Assembly: GCF_000317285.1 (NCBI RefSeq)
Contig: NZ_AJLN01000116.1
Span: 558,001 to 622,000 of the forward strand
Length of the DNA stretch: 64,000 bases
Origin: Chlorogloeopsis fritschii PCC 6912
Lineage (GTDB): Bacteria; Cyanobacteriota; Cyanobacteriia; Cyanobacteriales; Nostocaceae
Reading direction: 5' to 3'
In this document: positions 54,989-63,916 of the stretch, piece by piece
Position numbering within the stretch: the first letter of the stretch is position 1
Layout: every line of letters starts with the position of its first letter
Notes under the pieces: generated by a model
Told to the model about the DNA's origin: nothing
What the model saw: only the letters and a program-made list of their open reading frames with translations
Database searches by the model: none
Position numbers and translations under genes: made by a program

Positions 54989-55150
54989 AAGTTTTGTAAC
55001 TCAAATGACAATGGGGATAACGACGAGTATAAATCTCTAGAAGCTCGTTTTAGCCCTCCCAGTTATGGGATCGGCTCTCAAGATGTCACTGCTGGGAATG
55101 AGTACGAGCTTGAGTTTAAGATCCAACAGGTGGAAATCATCAGACAGTAA
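54989..55150 (+). pseudogene. Remnant 3' end of a coding sequence downstream of the NACHT gene
   Basis: A 53-codon open frame without a start codon reads NDNGDNDEYKSLEARFSPPS, then YGIGSQDVTAGNEYELEFKI and Q-Q-V-E-I-I-R-Q before TAA. Its composition is that of a real protein C-terminus. A stop codon lies directly before it in the same frame. I do not know the family. It may be the relic of a third component or of an effector gene once linked to the NACHT pair. Confidence 0.45.
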
Positions 55151-55233
55151 TTATCATGTACTGCAGTGTCAAATAATCCAATTGGACTGGGTGCTTTTTA
55201 ACTCCGGACTCAAGTGCGTAGCAGCTTAAAATT

Positions 55234-57405
55234 TTAACCCTGAAAGTGGCGGATTACCTCAGCAACGGATTTGGCTTGAGCGATCGCACCTTTGGGTGTG
55301 TGTGGCCGATCGCCATCAAAAATTTCCGAAATGGAGCCAAGACAAGCATCACTGCACAGGTGTTCCAGCAATGGTTGCCAGCTAAAGGGCAGTGGTTCAG
55401 TTGGGTAAAAACGCTGCCAAGCCCTGATATAGGGGCCTATTAACCAACTCCAAATTGTACCTTGATGGTAGGAGCGATCGCGTTTTTCGGAATTGCCTGT
55501 ATATTTACCAATGTACTCTGCATCAGTTGGATCGAGAGTACGAAGACCGTAGGGTGTAAGTAAGCGATCGGTTGCCGTTTCTAGGATCTGACGCCCTTGC
55601 TGTTCAGAAAACGCACAATGGGCGAGGGAAAGTGCAATCACCGCATTAGGGCGTATTTGAGAATTGCGGCGATCGTCTGGCTCAATGGTGTCGTACAAAT
55701 AGCCAAGCTGGGAGTTCCAAAACTTTTGCAGTGATTCTTTCACCTGTTGGGCGTGCTGGCTGTAACGTCGTGCTTGTTTAGCTAGACGGCTTGGTTCGGG
55801 AATAGCTTCTTGCTCGCTCAATATTTCTGCCCATCGAGAAGCCCAACACAAAGCTGAATACCACAGCGCATTAATTTCCACAGGTTTACCGCGACGAGGT
55901 GTCACAGGCTGCCCATCAACTATCGCATCCATCCAAGTGAGGGCGACACCACGAGCATCCCAACCAACTAGCCCATCCATCGAATCAACTTGGATGTTGT
56001 AGCGCGTACCACCGATAAAAGCTTTGTAGATTTGCTGCACTACGGGGTATTGCTCTGTTAAAAATTGCCAGTCTTGGGTAGATTCCAGGTACAATCCTAG
56101 AGTTTCAATCCACCATAGCGCTGCATCAATACTGTTATAAAAAGGTTCGCTATCTACATCTGGCAACGCATTGGGAATTAAACCGTGGCGACAGTGAAAC
56201 CCCAGAGAGCGTAAAATATCTTTTGCCAAACTAAAACGCTGCGGAACTAAAGCCAAGCCCGGTAGAGCAATCAAGGTATCACGCCCTTTGTCACCAAACC
56301 AATGGTAACCAGAAATAACGGTAGGGCTAGCAATTGAACTGCGGTAAACGATAAATTGATCGCCTGCTCGTAAAAGTTGTTGCCAAATGGGGGATTGGGG
56401 ATTGGGTAAATAGGCTGAGGAGCAGGGAGCAGGGAGCAGAGGGGAAGAAATTTCCCCCATGCACCCTACACCTTTTCCCCCTACTTCTTTCCTAGTCCCT
56501 AGTCCCCAGTCTCTAGTCCCTCCCTGCTCCCGTCCAAAAATTTGGCAAAGCCGCTCTTGCTCTATTTCTATGGCTTCTGCAAAACTTTCGTCGGTAAGGA
56601 TGCTCTGAAATCTGTCGGGAAAACCGACTTTGGCTTCCACCGTAACTGCATCTCCGGGGCGAAGAGTAACTGTTAGGTAACCAGGGCTGTAGAGATCTTC
56701 GCGATCGCTCAATCCCCGCCTTGTTTCCTCTGGTAAATGATAATTCCAGTACCAAACTGCATCTGGTTGATATCTACCATGAGTCCAGCGCAAGTGCCAA
56801 GGTGTTCCAAAATGCCCTGCATCAATTGCTTGCAGGCACACTTGCTTCTGACCAAGTAATTGGGAAAAATGTAAATCTGGAATTGATTTTTGCTGGTTGT
56901 GAAAGTCGCGATCGCCTATCAACAGTCGCAACTTCAAAATCGCAACATCATTACCCTCATAACGATAATGAATTAAAAGGCGATGACTCAAACAAGAGGA
57001 TACAGAAGCACCAGAACCTAAAGACGTAGAGAATTGATCCACTGCATCAGAAGTTTCTGCACTTTCTAACCCATAAGGCATGATAATCTGCCTGCTTAAC
57101 TGCCAGTTGTCTTCGCCCCAAGTCCATTTGGGAACAGGGTTGATATCAAAATAGCGTAGCAGTTCGTAGCCCGTTGGGTCGAGCTGACCAAAGCCCCAAA
57201 AATTAGTTCCTAGTGCTATAAGTTGCTTTGGCAGTTCTAAGCTCGCTTCTAGATGCGAAAGCAGCAGTGTACGCCCAGAAGGCGGATTAGTAGCAGCAAA
57301 CAGCCAACCATGATAGGTGCGAGTGCGAACATCTGAAACGGTACCACTAGCAAAACTTCCCAAGCCATTTGTGAGCAACCATTCTCTCGTATCTAAATCT
57401 ACCAT
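55234..57405 (-). CDS. Amylo-alpha-1,6-glucosidase (glycogen debranching-type enzyme, GDE_C)
   Basis: A 723-residue protein with the bacterial GDE N-terminal domain (LLTNGLGSFASGTVSDVRTR, T-Y-H-G-W-L) and a C-terminal six-hairpin glycosidase domain (ISGYHWFGDKGRDTLIALPG, VDSMDGLVGWDARGVALTWM, YHQGTIWSWLIGPYIRAWQR). It should hydrolyse alpha-1,6 branch points during glycogen breakdown, although cyanobacteria also use GlgX. Residues about 293-340 (GGTRDWGLGTRKEVGGKGVG and following, to L-P-N-P-Q-S-P) are translated from a C/G-rich repeat inserted in frame between the two domains. If tolerated, the insert forms a surface linker. Confidence 0.9.
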   Translation of the reverse strand: MVDLDTREWLLTNGLGSFASGTVSDVRTRTYHGWLFAATNPPSGRTLLLSHLEASLELPKQLIALGTNFWGFGQLDPTGYELLRYFDINPVPKWTWGEDNWQLSRQIIMPYGLESAETSDAVDQFSTSLGSGASVSSCLSHRLLIHYRYEGNDVAILKLRLLIGDRDFHNQQKSIPDLHFSQLLGQKQVCLQAIDAGHFGTPWHLRWTHGRYQPDAVWYWNYHLPEETRRGLSDREDLYSPGYLTVTLRPGDAVTVEAKVGFPDRFQSILTDESFAEAIEIEQERLCQIFGREQGGTRDWGLGTRKEVGGKGVGCMGEISSPLLPAPCSSAYLPNPQSPIWQQLLRAGDQFIVYRSSIASPTVISGYHWFGDKGRDTLIALPGLALVPQRFSLAKDILRSLGFHCRHGLIPNALPDVDSEPFYNSIDAALWWIETLGLYLESTQDWQFLTEQYPVVQQIYKAFIGGTRYNIQVDSMDGLVGWDARGVALTWMDAIVDGQPVTPRRGKPVEINALWYSALCWASRWAEILSEQEAIPEPSRLAKQARRYSQHAQQVKESLQKFWNSQLGYLYDTIEPDDRRNSQIRPNAVIALSLAHCAFSEQQGRQILETATDRLLTPYGLRTLDPTDAEYIGKYTGNSEKRDRSYHQGTIWSWLIGPYIRAWQRFYPTEPLPFSWQPLLEHLCSDACLGSISEIFDGDRPHTPKGAIAQAKSVAEVIRHFQG
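56388..56530. repeat. Repeat sequence inserted in frame within the debranching-enzyme gene
   Basis: About 143 bp contain purine/pyrimidine-biased short repeats on the plus strand, such as GGAGCAGGGAGCAGGGAGCA and GGGGATTGGGGATTGGG, then CTAGTCCCTAGTCCCCAGTC. They resemble the intergenic short-repeat sequences near 47411-47460 and 62220-62290, but here they lie inside a gene without breaking the frame. Confidence 0.75.
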
Positions 57406-57546
57406 TTGCTACTCAAAATCGTTATGAGTATGATATAGTTGTAACAGTTCGTAATTAAGCTGTCAGGGCGTGGACAGGAAAGCGTTACCTGTACACAAGT
57501 AAAAAGCGGGCAGCTAGACACATATAAGTTCAAGGAGAATTAGTAT

Positions 57547-58146
57547 ATGTCAACAGAAGGATGCCTCCGCGTTGGTCAAAGCGCTCCCGACTTTACAGCC
57601 ACAGCTGTAGTAGATCAGGAATTTAAGACGATTAAACTTTCCGACTATCGCGGTAAGTACGTCATTTTGTTTTTCTATCCCTTAGACTTTACCTTTGTTT
57701 GCCCTACTGAAATTATTGCCTTCAGCGATCGATACGAAGACTTTAAAAAACTTAACACAGAAATTCTAGGTGTTTCCGTTGATAGCGAATTTTCTCACCT
57801 AGCCTGGATTCAAAGCGATCGCAAGGCAGGCGGTGTTGGTGATTTGAATTATCCCCTTGTTTCCGACATCAAGAAAGAAATTAGCACTGCTTATAACGTC
57901 CTCGATCCTGCAGCTGGCATTGCTTTACGCGGCTTGTTCATCATCGACAAAGATGGCGTTATTCAGCACGCTACCATCAACAACCTAGCTTTTGGTCGTA
58001 ACGTTGATGAAACTCTGCGGACACTGCAAGCTATTCAGTACGTGCAGTCTCATCCCGATGAAGTTTGCCCTGCTGGTTGGCAGCCAGGCGACAAAACAAT
58101 GGTTCCCGATCCTGTCAAGTCCAAAGTGTACTTCGCTGCTGTTTAG
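57547..58146 (+). CDS. Typical 2-Cys peroxiredoxin
   Basis: A 199-residue thiol peroxidase. Peroxidatic C52 lies in [20 protein letters not shown] and resolving C174 in [10 protein letters not shown]. The [13 protein letters not shown] loop (sensitive G-G-x-G) and a C-terminal tail without a clear Y-F helix are present; the tail ends V-Y-F-A-A-V. It reduces hydrogen peroxide with thioredoxin or NTRC as reductant. AAGGAG lies upstream of the ATG as a good ribosome-binding site. A terminator hairpin follows. Confidence 0.96.
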   Translation: MSTEGCLRVGQSAPDFTATAVVDQEFKTIKLSDYRGKYVILFFYPLDFTFVCPTEIIAFSDRYEDFKKLNTEILGVSVDSEFSHLAWIQSDRKAGGVGDLNYPLVSDIKKEISTAYNVLDPAAGIALRGLFIIDKDGVIQHATINNLAFGRNVDETLRTLQAIQYVQSHPDEVCPAGWQPGDKTMVPDPVKSKVYFAAV

Positions 58147-58171
58147 TACAGTGGCAAACAGATAAATCATC

Positions 58172-58214
58172 ACCACAGATAAACATAGAGATAACCTGTC
58201 TATCTGTGGTTTTC
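58172..58214 (+). terminator. Rho-independent-type terminator after the peroxiredoxin gene
   Basis: ACCACAGATA (58172-58181) pairs exactly with TATCTGTGGT (58201-58210), then TTTTC. The loop is 19 nt. It lies 26 bp past the peroxiredoxin stop. Confidence 0.75.
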
Positions 58215-58260
58215 TCATTTAATATTTTAATAACATTTTTAAAATTATCAGGAAGAAAAT

Positions 58261-58812
58261 ATGTTGACATCTACTAATTTTAGCGGCTTATTAAATGAAC
58301 GTTTTTTTAGAAATTTTCTACCAATTCCAGCCAGCAATCAGTTACCGCTAGAATTTTTAACACCGGACTTTCAACTACCGGATATTACTAATGGCACTTT
58401 AGTAAAATTGTCAAATTACAGAGGCAAAAAACCTATATTATTAGCCTTTACGCGTATTTTTACAGAAAAACAATATTGCCCCTTTTGCTATCCACATATC
58501 AAAGCATTGAATGAAAACTACGAGCAATTTCAAAATCGGGGCATAGAAATTTTAATGATTACTAGTACCGACGAAAGGCAAAGCCAAATAGTTGTCAGAG
58601 ACTTAGGCTTAAAGCTACCACTACTAAGCGATCCTACTTGTCGGGTGTTTCGTTTATATAAAGTTGGGCAAGCTCTGGGAGCGCCTTTGCCAGCGCAATT
58701 TGTACTAGATAAAGAAGGCAGACTTCGCTACAAACATTTGTTTTCTTTCTTGGATCATAATGCCAGTGTAGAGACTTTGCTAGAACAATATGATTCATTG
58801 GTTAAGAGCTGA
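58261..58812 (+). CDS. AhpC/TSA-family peroxiredoxin-like protein
   Basis: A 183-residue thioredoxin-fold protein: PDFQLPDITNGTLVKLSNYR, then KPILLAFTRIFTEKQYCPFC, with C73 and C76 forming a C-P-F-C pair, and RDLGLKLPLLSDPTCRVFRL. The active-site context (R-I-F-T-E-K-Q-Y-C-P-F-C) differs from the T-x-x-C of classical peroxiredoxins and looks more like AhpC/TSA-family thiol oxidoreductases (the PRXL2-like type). Which thiol is catalytic is uncertain. It lies 114 bp after the 2-Cys enzyme, across a terminator. Confidence 0.82.
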   Translation: MLTSTNFSGLLNERFFRNFLPIPASNQLPLEFLTPDFQLPDITNGTLVKLSNYRGKKPILLAFTRIFTEKQYCPFCYPHIKALNENYEQFQNRGIEILMITSTDERQSQIVVRDLGLKLPLLSDPTCRVFRLYKVGQALGAPLPAQFVLDKEGRLRYKHLFSFLDHNASVETLLEQYDSLVKS

Positions 58813-59150
58813 TTGTCCAAATCCCTTTGGTGTAGGTAGAAGTGGCTTGAGAATAACTTGAGTGAGAATTGTTAATAGCGCACCTCGATCGCTCCTTTAA
58901 TGAACGTGCAGAAAGCTTTCGCGCTTTATTTGCTGTAGTTGATAGCGTGATCGCATCTGCCGAGAAATATAGTACAATTGTACCAAATTCGATATATTTA
59001 CTTTCAGCCTCTATCAACTCAAATTCCTGCTACTGAGTGATTGAGTAGTTATTATTGCGGGAATTATTAGTATATGGTGACTCATTTTGTCATGGCTTGA
59101 TTCAAAGCTGAGGCTCGAAAAATAAGCAGATAGGAGCGTAAATAAAAAAT
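58813..59150. other. Intergenic region, no feature recognised
   Basis: There is no gene and no repeat of note. A minus-strand frame here lacks coding character. The right part probably holds the promoter of the 59151 gene. Confidence 0.5.
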
Positions 59151-59876
59151 ATGGAAATTAAATTGGGGTTTGGACAAATTCCAAAAAGTCAATATATTTT
59201 TGTCAATAGAGAATCCGATTACTGTTGGTATATGCTCTCCGAAGATAAAAGACAAATACCGATTTATGATAAAGCTTTAACTGGGGTGGTTACAGGGATA
59301 GAAGTTAACAAAAAAGTTGAAACTTCATTTGGAGAAGCTGAAAAAACGGATTTATCTATTTTGGCAGATAAACCTTATATTATTCGCTCAGGCAGTGATT
59401 CTTACTTTTCTAAAAGTTTGTTACTTTCTTTGGATATTCTTACTTTTGAACAATTGCGTAAACCACTCACTATCACTGTCAGTCCTGGGGAGAAAAACAT
59501 AGTCTTTTGTACAATTTACGACCCGGAAAATTATCGAGCTATAGATGTTAATTGGGACGGACATAAAGAGCTGAATTGGCAAGCCTTAGGGGAAAAAGTA
59601 AGTCTAAAACTCAATCAACTTCATAATTTTAGTCAAAAGCATACAGAAATTTCTGAGCATTCAACAATAGCTCAACTGCATGATATGATGATGCTTCAAA
59701 CTGACATTTACTTAGTGCAATTAGGCTGGACGAAAGAGCAGGGTAAGCAGTTTTTGCAGCAGAAGTATGGCAAGCGATCGCGTCATCAACTTACGGATAC
59801 TGAACTACTGGACTTTATGATTGTTATTTTTGAGACTTTACGCGCTCAGGCGATCGCTCCTCCCAAAGCCAGCTAA
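59151..59876 (+). CDS. Conserved-looking protein of unknown function
   Basis: A 241-residue soluble protein with no named family known to me. The N-terminal 130 residues are beta-rich (QIPIYDKALTGVVTGIEVNK, LADKPYIIRSGSDSYFSKSL, PLTITVSPGEKNIVFCTIYD). The C-terminal 60 residues form a small helical domain (LGWTKEQGKQFLQQKYGKRS, then R-H-Q-L-T-D-T-E-L-L-D-F-M) like the helical tail attached to some single-strand annealing and phage recombination proteins. A nucleic-acid link is a weak inference. It ends 16 bp from the convergent GHL10 gene. Confidence 0.7.
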   Translation: MEIKLGFGQIPKSQYIFVNRESDYCWYMLSEDKRQIPIYDKALTGVVTGIEVNKKVETSFGEAEKTDLSILADKPYIIRSGSDSYFSKSLLLSLDILTFEQLRKPLTITVSPGEKNIVFCTIYDPENYRAIDVNWDGHKELNWQALGEKVSLKLNQLHNFSQKHTEISEHSTIAQLHDMMMLQTDIYLVQLGWTKEQGKQFLQQKYGKRSRHQLTDTELLDFMIVIFETLRAQAIAPPKAS

Positions 59877-59892
59877 TTTGTAGCATATTTAC

Positions 59893-61392
59893 TCACTGTG
59901 CGCGGCAAAATTTGCGATTATTATCATGCTCCGGGTATTGCCAAGAATAAGCAAAATGGCTTACTCCTCTTTGTCGTGGTGCAAATTGGCGAAGCGCTTG
60001 CATTTGCGTTTCTAGGGGCGGGCGGCCATTTACAGATTTACCCCACTCACCAGCTATAGCCGGAATTACCTGCGTACCAGACTTTGCTGTGTTTAATACC
60101 TGTTTGACTTGTGCGGCAATACAGCTAACATTACCGCAATTAGCATAAGACATGGGATGCCATTCCAATGAACTTGGGAATCTATCCCAAGGCTGCAAGC
60201 GAGAATCAAACCCTCGTCCAACATTTTGGTTGGCATCAGGAAAAAATACTACTCCCGCAGGAATGCCAAGCTGTTGAGCTGGATAGGCTGCTAGGTTTAC
60301 AAAATCCAAGATACCTTGCATGGCGTGAGCAACAGAAAGCTGCCATAACTCCATTTGTAATTGTGGCTGTCTTTGTTCTGGAGGCAGAATTGACTTTTGC
60401 TCTATTGGTGGGTTGCGCCCCTGCCATAGGGGTTCTCCTTCTTGAGGATAAAGTTTATCAACTTCAGCAATGTCCCCAGCTGTGATGTATCCCTTAGTCA
60501 AAAAGCGCCGAATAAATTCTTGTCCTTTATTATTCTGCGCTCGTTGAAATAAAGCTTGTTGGGTGGCTTCACTATACAGCCACAAATCTGTAACTTTGGT
60601 AGCGATGGAATCACTTCCTGCCTGGCGAGGATAGCGGATGTAGTCAAATAGTATCCCGTCCGGACGACGACGTATTACCTCTTGTACCATTTGGTAATAG
60701 TCGCGTTTTGCTTGCATATTGTAGGGGTCGATGAATACTTGCGAGCTATTATCTACAACATATAAGCTTGTTTGACCTTTACCATTGCGAGCGATCGCTC
60801 CTTCGCGATCGCGGCGTTGGGCATAAGTATAGCCAAAATTTGTTGTAAACATCCAAGCATAGACTTTAAGACCCCTTTCTCGTCCTTTTTGAATTGCTCT
60901 TAAAAGCAGATCGGTTTGTTCTGCTCCTGGAGTACGAACTACAGAAGGCCAAACTGTGGGGTTATTCGCCGTTGGCAATAGCACTTGCCCGTCGTAAAAT
61001 GCTTCCAAGTAAACTTGGTTATAGCCCCGGTTGACAATCCGATCCATAACGTGTTCGACTTCTCCTGGGCGAGTATCACAAGGGTACAAACGCAACCAAA
61101 TTGCTTGAACTTGAGGCCAGTTCCGATTTCGGCATTCTTGTAAAGTTTGTGCGTGTTGTCGCAGCAGTTGCTGATATCTATTTTTAGCTTCTTGATTGCC
61201 TCTTAGTCCTGACAAACGTAAGTTTTCTTTTTCTCGCGCTTGTGCCGCCGAGATCTGGCAAAGTTGGTTTACTTGCGCCTGCGCTGGTTGAATTCTAAAG
61301 TCAGGAACCAGCAAGGTACTACTAAGAATGGCAGCGCCTAGACGTAGCCAAAAGAACATTGTTTTTGCAGTATTCAAGGAACACTCGGACAT
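59893..61392 (-). CDS. Exported glycosyl hydrolase-like family 10 (GHL10) protein
   Basis: A 499-residue protein with a signal peptide (residues 12-40, cleavage likely in Q-P-A-Q-A-Q-V). A barrel domain follows: QAIWLRLYPCDTRPGEVEHV, YNQVYLEAFYDGQVLLPTAN, RERGLKVYAWMFTTNFGYTY, and RRRPDGILFDYIRYPRQAGS, the D-x-I-R-Y-P block of the GHL10/DUF187 group. It probably acts on a polysaccharide or peptidoglycan sugar chain in the periplasm. An alternative ATG at 61359 would also keep the signal peptide. Cys-rich C-terminal loops (N-C-G-N-V-S-C) may form disulfides. Confidence 0.87.
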   Translation of the reverse strand: MSECSLNTAKTMFFWLRLGAAILSSTLLVPDFRIQPAQAQVNQLCQISAAQAREKENLRLSGLRGNQEAKNRYQQLLRQHAQTLQECRNRNWPQVQAIWLRLYPCDTRPGEVEHVMDRIVNRGYNQVYLEAFYDGQVLLPTANNPTVWPSVVRTPGAEQTDLLLRAIQKGRERGLKVYAWMFTTNFGYTYAQRRDREGAIARNGKGQTSLYVVDNSSQVFIDPYNMQAKRDYYQMVQEVIRRRPDGILFDYIRYPRQAGSDSIATKVTDLWLYSEATQQALFQRAQNNKGQEFIRRFLTKGYITAGDIAEVDKLYPQEGEPLWQGRNPPIEQKSILPPEQRQPQLQMELWQLSVAHAMQGILDFVNLAAYPAQQLGIPAGVVFFPDANQNVGRGFDSRLQPWDRFPSSLEWHPMSYANCGNVSCIAAQVKQVLNTAKSGTQVIPAIAGEWGKSVNGRPPLETQMQALRQFAPRQRGVSHFAYSWQYPEHDNNRKFCRAQ

Positions 61393-61751
61393 ACGTAAAA
61401 GTAGAATTACAAATCAATATCGACTCCAACTCATATGAATGAGGAAGTATATAAAAATTCCAGCTCAATTAAGTAGAGAGCTTAAAGCCTACTTTTGAAG
61501 ACTTCCAAACCCCTATTTCTGTTGCCGCTTTTTACTTTTTATTTCATTTGCAGGAGATCGGAGTAAAACATCTACACGTATTTATTGTTAATCTTTTACT
61601 AAGTAACAATACATAGAAATCTTGAAAAATATGGCATTAGATTTAACAATGGTATCTATAATAAATTTTAGTAAATATTTCCCAGCCAAAAATCCATAGT
61701 CTACATCCAGTGATGTTTGACTATGGACTTTGAAATTTACATAGCGGATAG
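61393..61751. other. Intergenic region upstream of the GHL10 gene
   Basis: There is no gene. The region is A+T-rich, with no convincing repeats or hairpins; it presumably holds the GHL10 promoter and the psb27 3' end region. Confidence 0.5.
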
Positions 61752-62150
61752 TTAAGCGCCACGCATTAGTGCCGCCTCAACTTGCTTGAACTCCTGCTCT
61801 AACCGATTCTTAAGCTTCTGTGGAACAGGACGATTGGGGTAAGAACTGTAATGTCCGGCAAGGGAGTTGAGGGCGGTTCGCATGGTTGTAAAGGAATTTA
61901 GTCCAGCAACAGAACTGTCCCTTTGATACCGAGCTGCAAAAGAGTTAATTTGTTGACGCGCTTCTGCTTGCGCAGCAGATTGTTCTGGTGAATTGTCTGG
62001 TATATCTAGGGTATGTCTCAAAGTATTAACTACATTCAAGGTATCTTGGCGATAATCACCACTCAAACCATCGGGACTACCGGAACAACCCATTAAGCCG
62101 ATCGCTACAACTAAAACTAGGGCTAGCAGACGTGACCAATAGCGCTTCAT
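61752..62150 (-). CDS. psb27: Photosystem II assembly lipoprotein Psb27
   Basis: A 132-residue protein with a lipoprotein signal (RLLALVLVVAIGLMGC; lipobox L-M-G-C, modified C22) and the Psb27 four-helix body: GDYRQDTLNVVNTLRHTLDI, QQINSFAARYQRDSSVAGLN, TMRTALNSLAGHYSSYPNRP and RLEQEFKQVEAALMRGA. It binds CP43 in the thylakoid lumen during assembly and repair of photosystem II. I use the ATG at 62150; a frame extending to 62180 would put extra hydrophobic residues before the signal. Confidence 0.96.
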   Translation of the reverse strand: MKRYWSRLLALVLVVAIGLMGCSGSPDGLSGDYRQDTLNVVNTLRHTLDIPDNSPEQSAAQAEARQQINSFAARYQRDSSVAGLNSFTTMRTALNSLAGHYSSYPNRPVPQKLKNRLEQEFKQVEAALMRGA

Positions 62151-62221
62151 AAGCATTATGTAAAACAATACGTAAATCAACGTCCATCCTATCTTGGATT
62201 GGTATCCTGGGGATCATTCTG

Positions 62222-62290
62222 GAGGAGGGGGGAGAAAAGGGAGTGGGGGACAAGGAGACAAGGAGAATAACTAATAACTAATGACTAATG
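62222..62290. repeat. Dispersed short-repeat block abutting cofH
   Basis: GGGAGTGGGGGACAAGGAGA continues as CAAGGAGAATAACTAATAAC and TAATGACTAATGACC. It matches the reverse complement of 47395-47460 next to tgt, including GACAAGGAGACAAGGAGAAT. The last V-I-S-H residues and stop of CofH are encoded by its AGTCATTAG-type repeat. Confidence 0.75.
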
Positions 62291-63423
62291 ACCACTTTCT
62301 GATAAAGAGTATCCCGTTGTTGATAAGGTCTTCCTATGGAAGCGATCGCTGCTTGTAAGGTTTCAACTTCCATGCAGGTACCACCAATAGCGCCCGCCAT
62401 TGTGGTGATATGTTCCTCCATTAATGTGCCGCCGATATCGTTACAGCCCCAATTTAAGGCTTCAGTTGCACCCACAAGCCCCAACTTTACCCAACTTGGT
62501 TGATGATTGGGAATCAAGTTTCCCAAGTAAATTCTGGCTACAGCAGTGAGTAAAAGTGCATCAGCTAACACTGGCTGATCGCGTCCAACACGACGGCGTA
62601 ATGGTTTTGGCGCTTCTTGTCCAACAAATGGTAATAAAATAAACTCAGTAATCCGGGCTGGATATTCTTGATTGATGGCTGTTTGTTGGAGCGATCGCAA
62701 TTGTTCTAAGTGTCGAATTTGTTGTTCTGGTGTCTCTATATGCCCCGACAGCATGGTGCTAGTGGTGTACAAACCCAATTTGTGAGCCGTACCCACTATT
62801 TCTAACCAAGTGGCTGTGTCAATTTTTTCTGGACATAGGATACGTCTGACTTCATCGTCTAAAACCTCAGCAGCTGTTCCTGGCATGGAATCGACACCAG
62901 CATCTCGCAAAGCAGCTATCACCTGAGCATACGTCAGCCCGTCAGTTCTAGCTATGAATTGTACTTCTTGAGGAGAAAAAGCGTGCAGATGCAGATGGGG
63001 GAATTCCTGCTTGATTGTTTCTACTAGCTTGAGATAATACGGCAAAGATTGACCGTTGATTGTTGCTTGTGGATTTAATCCCCCTTGCATACAAATTTCT
63101 GTTGCACTTCGCCGTTGTGCGTCTTTTGCCTTCTCCAAAATTTGCATCCAATCTAACCAGTAAGCACCTTCCTCGCCTTCATCCCGTCGAAAAGCGCAGA
63201 AGCTACAGTGCTGCTCGCAGATATTTGTAAAATTGATGTTACGGTTGATTACGTAGGTAACGGTCTCACCTACTTGTCGTTGACGCAATCTGTCAGACGT
63301 AGTACGAATGGCAGCGATCGCTTTTTGGTCAGTCTGTTTTAATAACACTACTCCCTCTTCGGGAGATAAATTGTATCCAAGTAGGACACGGTCAAGAATT
63401 GCATCAACAGTGGTGCCTATCAC
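62278..63423 (-). CDS. cofH: FO synthase subunit CofH (5-amino-6-(D-ribitylamino)uracil-tyrosine transferase)
   Basis: A 381-residue radical SAM enzyme with the cluster motif C69-x3-C73-x2-C76 ([12 protein letters not shown]), [60 protein letters not shown], and [20 protein letters not shown]. With CofG it makes the deazaflavin FO, in cyanobacteria used mainly as the 8-HDF antenna of photolyases. CofG is not in the window. The start is a GTG at 63423. The last four residues come from a repeat. Confidence 0.95.
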   Translation of the reverse strand: MIGTTVDAILDRVLLGYNLSPEEGVVLLKQTDQKAIAAIRTTSDRLRQRQVGETVTYVINRNINFTNICEQHCSFCAFRRDEGEEGAYWLDWMQILEKAKDAQRRSATEICMQGGLNPQATINGQSLPYYLKLVETIKQEFPHLHLHAFSPQEVQFIARTDGLTYAQVIAALRDAGVDSMPGTAAEVLDDEVRRILCPEKIDTATWLEIVGTAHKLGLYTTSTMLSGHIETPEQQIRHLEQLRSLQQTAINQEYPARITEFILLPFVGQEAPKPLRRRVGRDQPVLADALLLTAVARIYLGNLIPNHQPSWVKLGLVGATEALNWGCNDIGGTLMEEHITTMAGAIGGTCMEVETLQAAIASIGRPYQQRDTLYQKVVISH

Positions 63424-63916
63424 ATCTAATCCCGAAATCCTAAGAGATGAATTTGATTGATAATTTATCTATTAATTAGATTATACTTCTTGACCAAAAC
63501 ACCAGAGAACCGATTCTCACATAAATAGGTAAATTTTCTCTGCTTTGGCTTGCTTTTATTTGTATCTAGCTAGACTGACTGGCGGATTGACTCAAATTTT
63601 CTTTTACCATCTATCTTATTCAGTACTCTGTGCCATTCATAATTAAATCAAACTTCAAGAAATGCTGCTCAGAGTTCACTTGCTTTTTCTATTCAGTTTG
63701 CGTCTAACATTTTTTCTGCTTGAGAGCAAATGCTTATAAACGTTTAGATAATAATCAATATATCTAATTTAAAAGTAACTAATATAGTGATAAAATCAGC
63801 GTTTAATAAAGCAGTAACAGCATAATTATAGAATTAATAATATGTTTGTATATAAAGAAACTTAGTTTACTAAAAATTTTTATTAAATCAATCTTTCGCA
63901 ACTACGACCCTACTTC
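63424..63916. other. A+T-rich intergenic region at the right end
   Basis: There is no gene. It is a divergent gap between cofH and the partial gene at 63917, so it should hold both promoters. No motif is convincing. Confidence 0.5.

Noticed and set aside
58802-59017. 71-codon minus-strand frame between the peroxiredoxin-like and unknown genes
   Set aside because: No start context, no motif, and it overlaps the end of the peroxiredoxin-like gene.
61744-61756. GCGGATAGTTAAG resembling the start of element C
   Set aside because: Overlaps the psb27 stop codon, and the following boxes at +12, +33 and +68 are absent.
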